From Megalopta genalis (Eukaryota > Arthropoda > Insecta > Hymenoptera > Halictidae): a stretch of DNA of 64,000 bases. The stretch spans positions 1 to 64,000 of the forward strand of contig NW_027476863.1 of NCBI RefSeq assembly GCF_051020955.1. Reading direction: 5' to 3'. The notes under the pieces were generated by a model. The model was not told the DNA's origin and ran no database searches. It saw only the letters and a list, made by a program, of their open reading frames with translations. Position numbers and translations under genes: made by a program. The number at the start of each line of letters is the position of its first letter. Within the stretch, counting starts at the first letter, position 1. Positions 62,051 to 64,000 of the stretch are shown piece after piece.

Positions 62051-64000
62051 GAGTTAGCTTCAAATCCATGCGAAACGCATGATTTAGCTGCAAATCATTG
62101 CGATGTAGAAGGTATAGATTCAAATCCAAGCGCAACACATGATTTAGCTTCAAATCAATGCGATGTAGAAGGTTTATCTTCAAATCCATGCGAGACAAAT
62201 GATTTAGTATCAGATACTTGCGATATAACCGAAATAGCTTCAAATGCAGGGGAAACAAACGAGTTAGCATCAATTCCATGCAAAACACATGATTTAGCTT
62301 CAAATCAAAGCGATGTAGAAGGTATATCTTCAAATCCAAACGAAACAAATGATTTAGCTTCAAATCAATGCGATGTAGAAGGTTTAGCTTCAAATCCGTG
62401 CGAAACAAATGATTTAGCATCAGATACTTGCGATATAACTGAAATAGCTTCAAATGCAGGGGAAACAAACCAGATATCATCAATTCCATGCAAAACACAT
62501 GATTTAGCTTCAAATCAAAGCGATGTACAAGGTATATCTTCAAATCCAAACGAAACACATGATTTAGCTTCAAATCAATGCGATGCAGAAGGTATAGATT
62601 CAAATCCAAGCGCAACACATGATTAAGCTTCAAATCAATGCGATGTAGAAGGTTTAGCTTCAAATCCATGCGAAACAAATGATTTAGCTTCAAACACTTG
62701 CGATATAAGTGATATAGCATCAAATGCAGGCGAAACGAACGAGTTAGCTTCAAATCCATGCGAAACACATGATTTAGATGCAAATCAATGCGATGTAGAA
62801 GGTTTAGCTTCATATCCATGCGAAACAAATGATTTAGCATCAGATACTTGCGATATAACTGATATAGCTTCAAATCCAGGGGAAACAAACGAGTTAGCTT
62901 CAAATAAATGCGAAACGCATGATTTAGCTGCAAATCAATGCGATGTAGAAGGTTTAGCTTCAAATCCATGCGAAACAAATGATTTAGTATCAGATAGTTG
63001 CGACATAACTGAAATAGCTTCAAATGCAGGGGAAACAAACGAGTTAGCATCAATTCCATGCAAAACACATGATTTAGCTTCAAATCAAAGCGAGGTAGAA
63101 GGTGTATCTTCAAATCCAAACGAAACACATGATTTAGCTTCAAATCAATGCGATGTAGAAGGTATAGATTCAAATCCAAGCGCAATACATGATTTAGCTT
63201 CTAATCAATGCGATGTAGAAGGTTTATCGTCAAATCCATGCGAGACAAATGATTTAGCATCAGATACTTGCGATATAACCGATATAGCTTCAAATGCAGG
63301 GGAAACAAACGAGTTAGCATCAAATCCATGCAAAACACATGATTTAGCTGCAAATCAATGCGATGTAGAAGGTTTAGCTTCAAATCCATGCGAAACAAAT
63401 GATTTAGCATCAGATACTTGCGATATAACTGAAATAGCTTCAAATGCAGGGGAAACAAACGACTTATCATCAATTCCATGCAAAACACATGATTTAGCTT
63501 CAAATCAAAGCGATGTACAAGGTATATCTTCAAATCCAAACTAAACACATGATTTTGCTTCAAATCAATGCGATGTAGAAGGTATAGATTCAAATCCAAG
63601 CGCAACACATGATTTAGCTTCAAATCAATGCGATGTAGAAGGTTTAGCCTCAAATCCATGCGAAACAAATGATTTACCTACAAACACTTGGGATATAAGT
63701 GATATAGCAGGAAATGCAGACGAATCAAACGGGGAAGCTCCAAAATTCATGCGATACATATCATTTAACTTCAAATCGATACGAAGTAGAAGGCTTAGCT
63801 TCAAATCCATGCGAAACAAATGATTTAGCATCAGATACTTGCGGTACATTGATATTGCTTCAAATGCAGGCGAAACTAACGAGTTAGCTTCAAATCCATG
63901 CAAAATACATGATTTAGCTTCAAATCAATGCGATGTAGAAGGTTAAACTTCAAATCTATACGAAACAAATGATTTAGCTTCAGATTACTTGCGATATAAG

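Larger units (their letters stand above)
53777..64000. repeat. 30-bp-monomer satellite array, right arm
   Basis: Same monomer family as the left arm. 53.8-55.2 kb is divergent, with irregular monomers (for example GATTAGGTTCAAATAAATGCG and GATTTCTAAGGTTAAGC near 54,160-54,195) and no multi-kilobase copy that I could align. From 57.4 kb it resembles 25-36 kb, sharing the TNTWDISD marker block five times. The array runs off the right end. No gene is seen in it. Confidence 0.96.

Noticed and set aside
1..64000. CRISPR array
   Set aside because: The 30-bp periodicity resembles CRISPR repeats, but monomers are directly contiguous with no unique spacers, and a BEL/Pao element indicates an animal genome.
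1..64000. CENP-B-box-like or telomeric motifs in the monomer
   Set aside because: The monomer has no TTCG....A..CGGG-type pattern and no TTAGG-type telomeric tandem; the TTAG within GATTTAGC is isolated.

Overview
The window is almost entirely one tandem-repeat (satellite) array, about 58.3 kb, running off both ends. It is interrupted once by a 5.7-kb LTR retrotransposon at 48,086-53,776. I find no host gene, rRNA, tRNA or CRISPR array. The retroelement is of the BEL/Pao superfamily (Gag with a DUF1759-like region, Pao/A17 region, RNase H, DDE integrase, DUF5641-like tail). BEL/Pao elements are restricted to animals, and its protein motifs and likely tRNA-Tyr primer fit an arthropod, most likely an insect. 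I cannot name the species.

The array is built from a 30-bp monomer. Five main monomer types occur; named by what they would read in the single open plus-strand frame they are A (CETHDLA), B (CDVEGLA), C (CETNDLA), D (CDITDIA) and E (AGETNELA). They are used in two blocks, a 60-bp A-B dimer and a 90-bp C-D-E trimer, together often a 150-bp pentamer. Larger higher-order repeats sit on top of this: about 3.33, 2.9, 3.63 and 8.34 kb at 1-23 kb; 300 bp, 4.50 and 4.83 kb at 23-33 kb; a 2,245-bp unit in tandem at 36.9-48 kb; and 1.35, 2.07 and 3.96 kb at 55-62 kb. Because 30 is a multiple of 3, one plus-strand and two minus-strand frames stay open for long stretches. The many long ORFs are therefore expected from the period alone and are not annotated as genes.

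Region by region: 1-25.2 kb is a homogenised array with near-identical kilobase copies. 25.2-36.7 kb is a mosaic containing a distinctive TNTWDISD/SKSMRYIS marker block. 36.7-48.1 kb is a divergent monomer class organised as the 2,245-bp repeat. 48,086-53,776 is the BEL/Pao element on the minus strand, with 736-bp LTRs and a 5-bp target-site duplication ATCAG. 53.8-57.4 kb is divergent array with many indels. 57.4-64 kb is array like the 25-36 kb mosaic.

The retroelement is structurally complete at its ends (TSD, TG...CA LTRs, primer-binding site, purine-rich tract) but cannot be autonomous. Reverse transcriptase is deleted, a stop codon separates Gag from the protease remnant, and two frameshifts interrupt the integrase part. 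Its two LTRs differ at about 18 of 736 positions by my hand alignment, so the insertion is not very recent. Some flanking satellite copies look more alike than that, suggesting that array turnover continued after the insertion.
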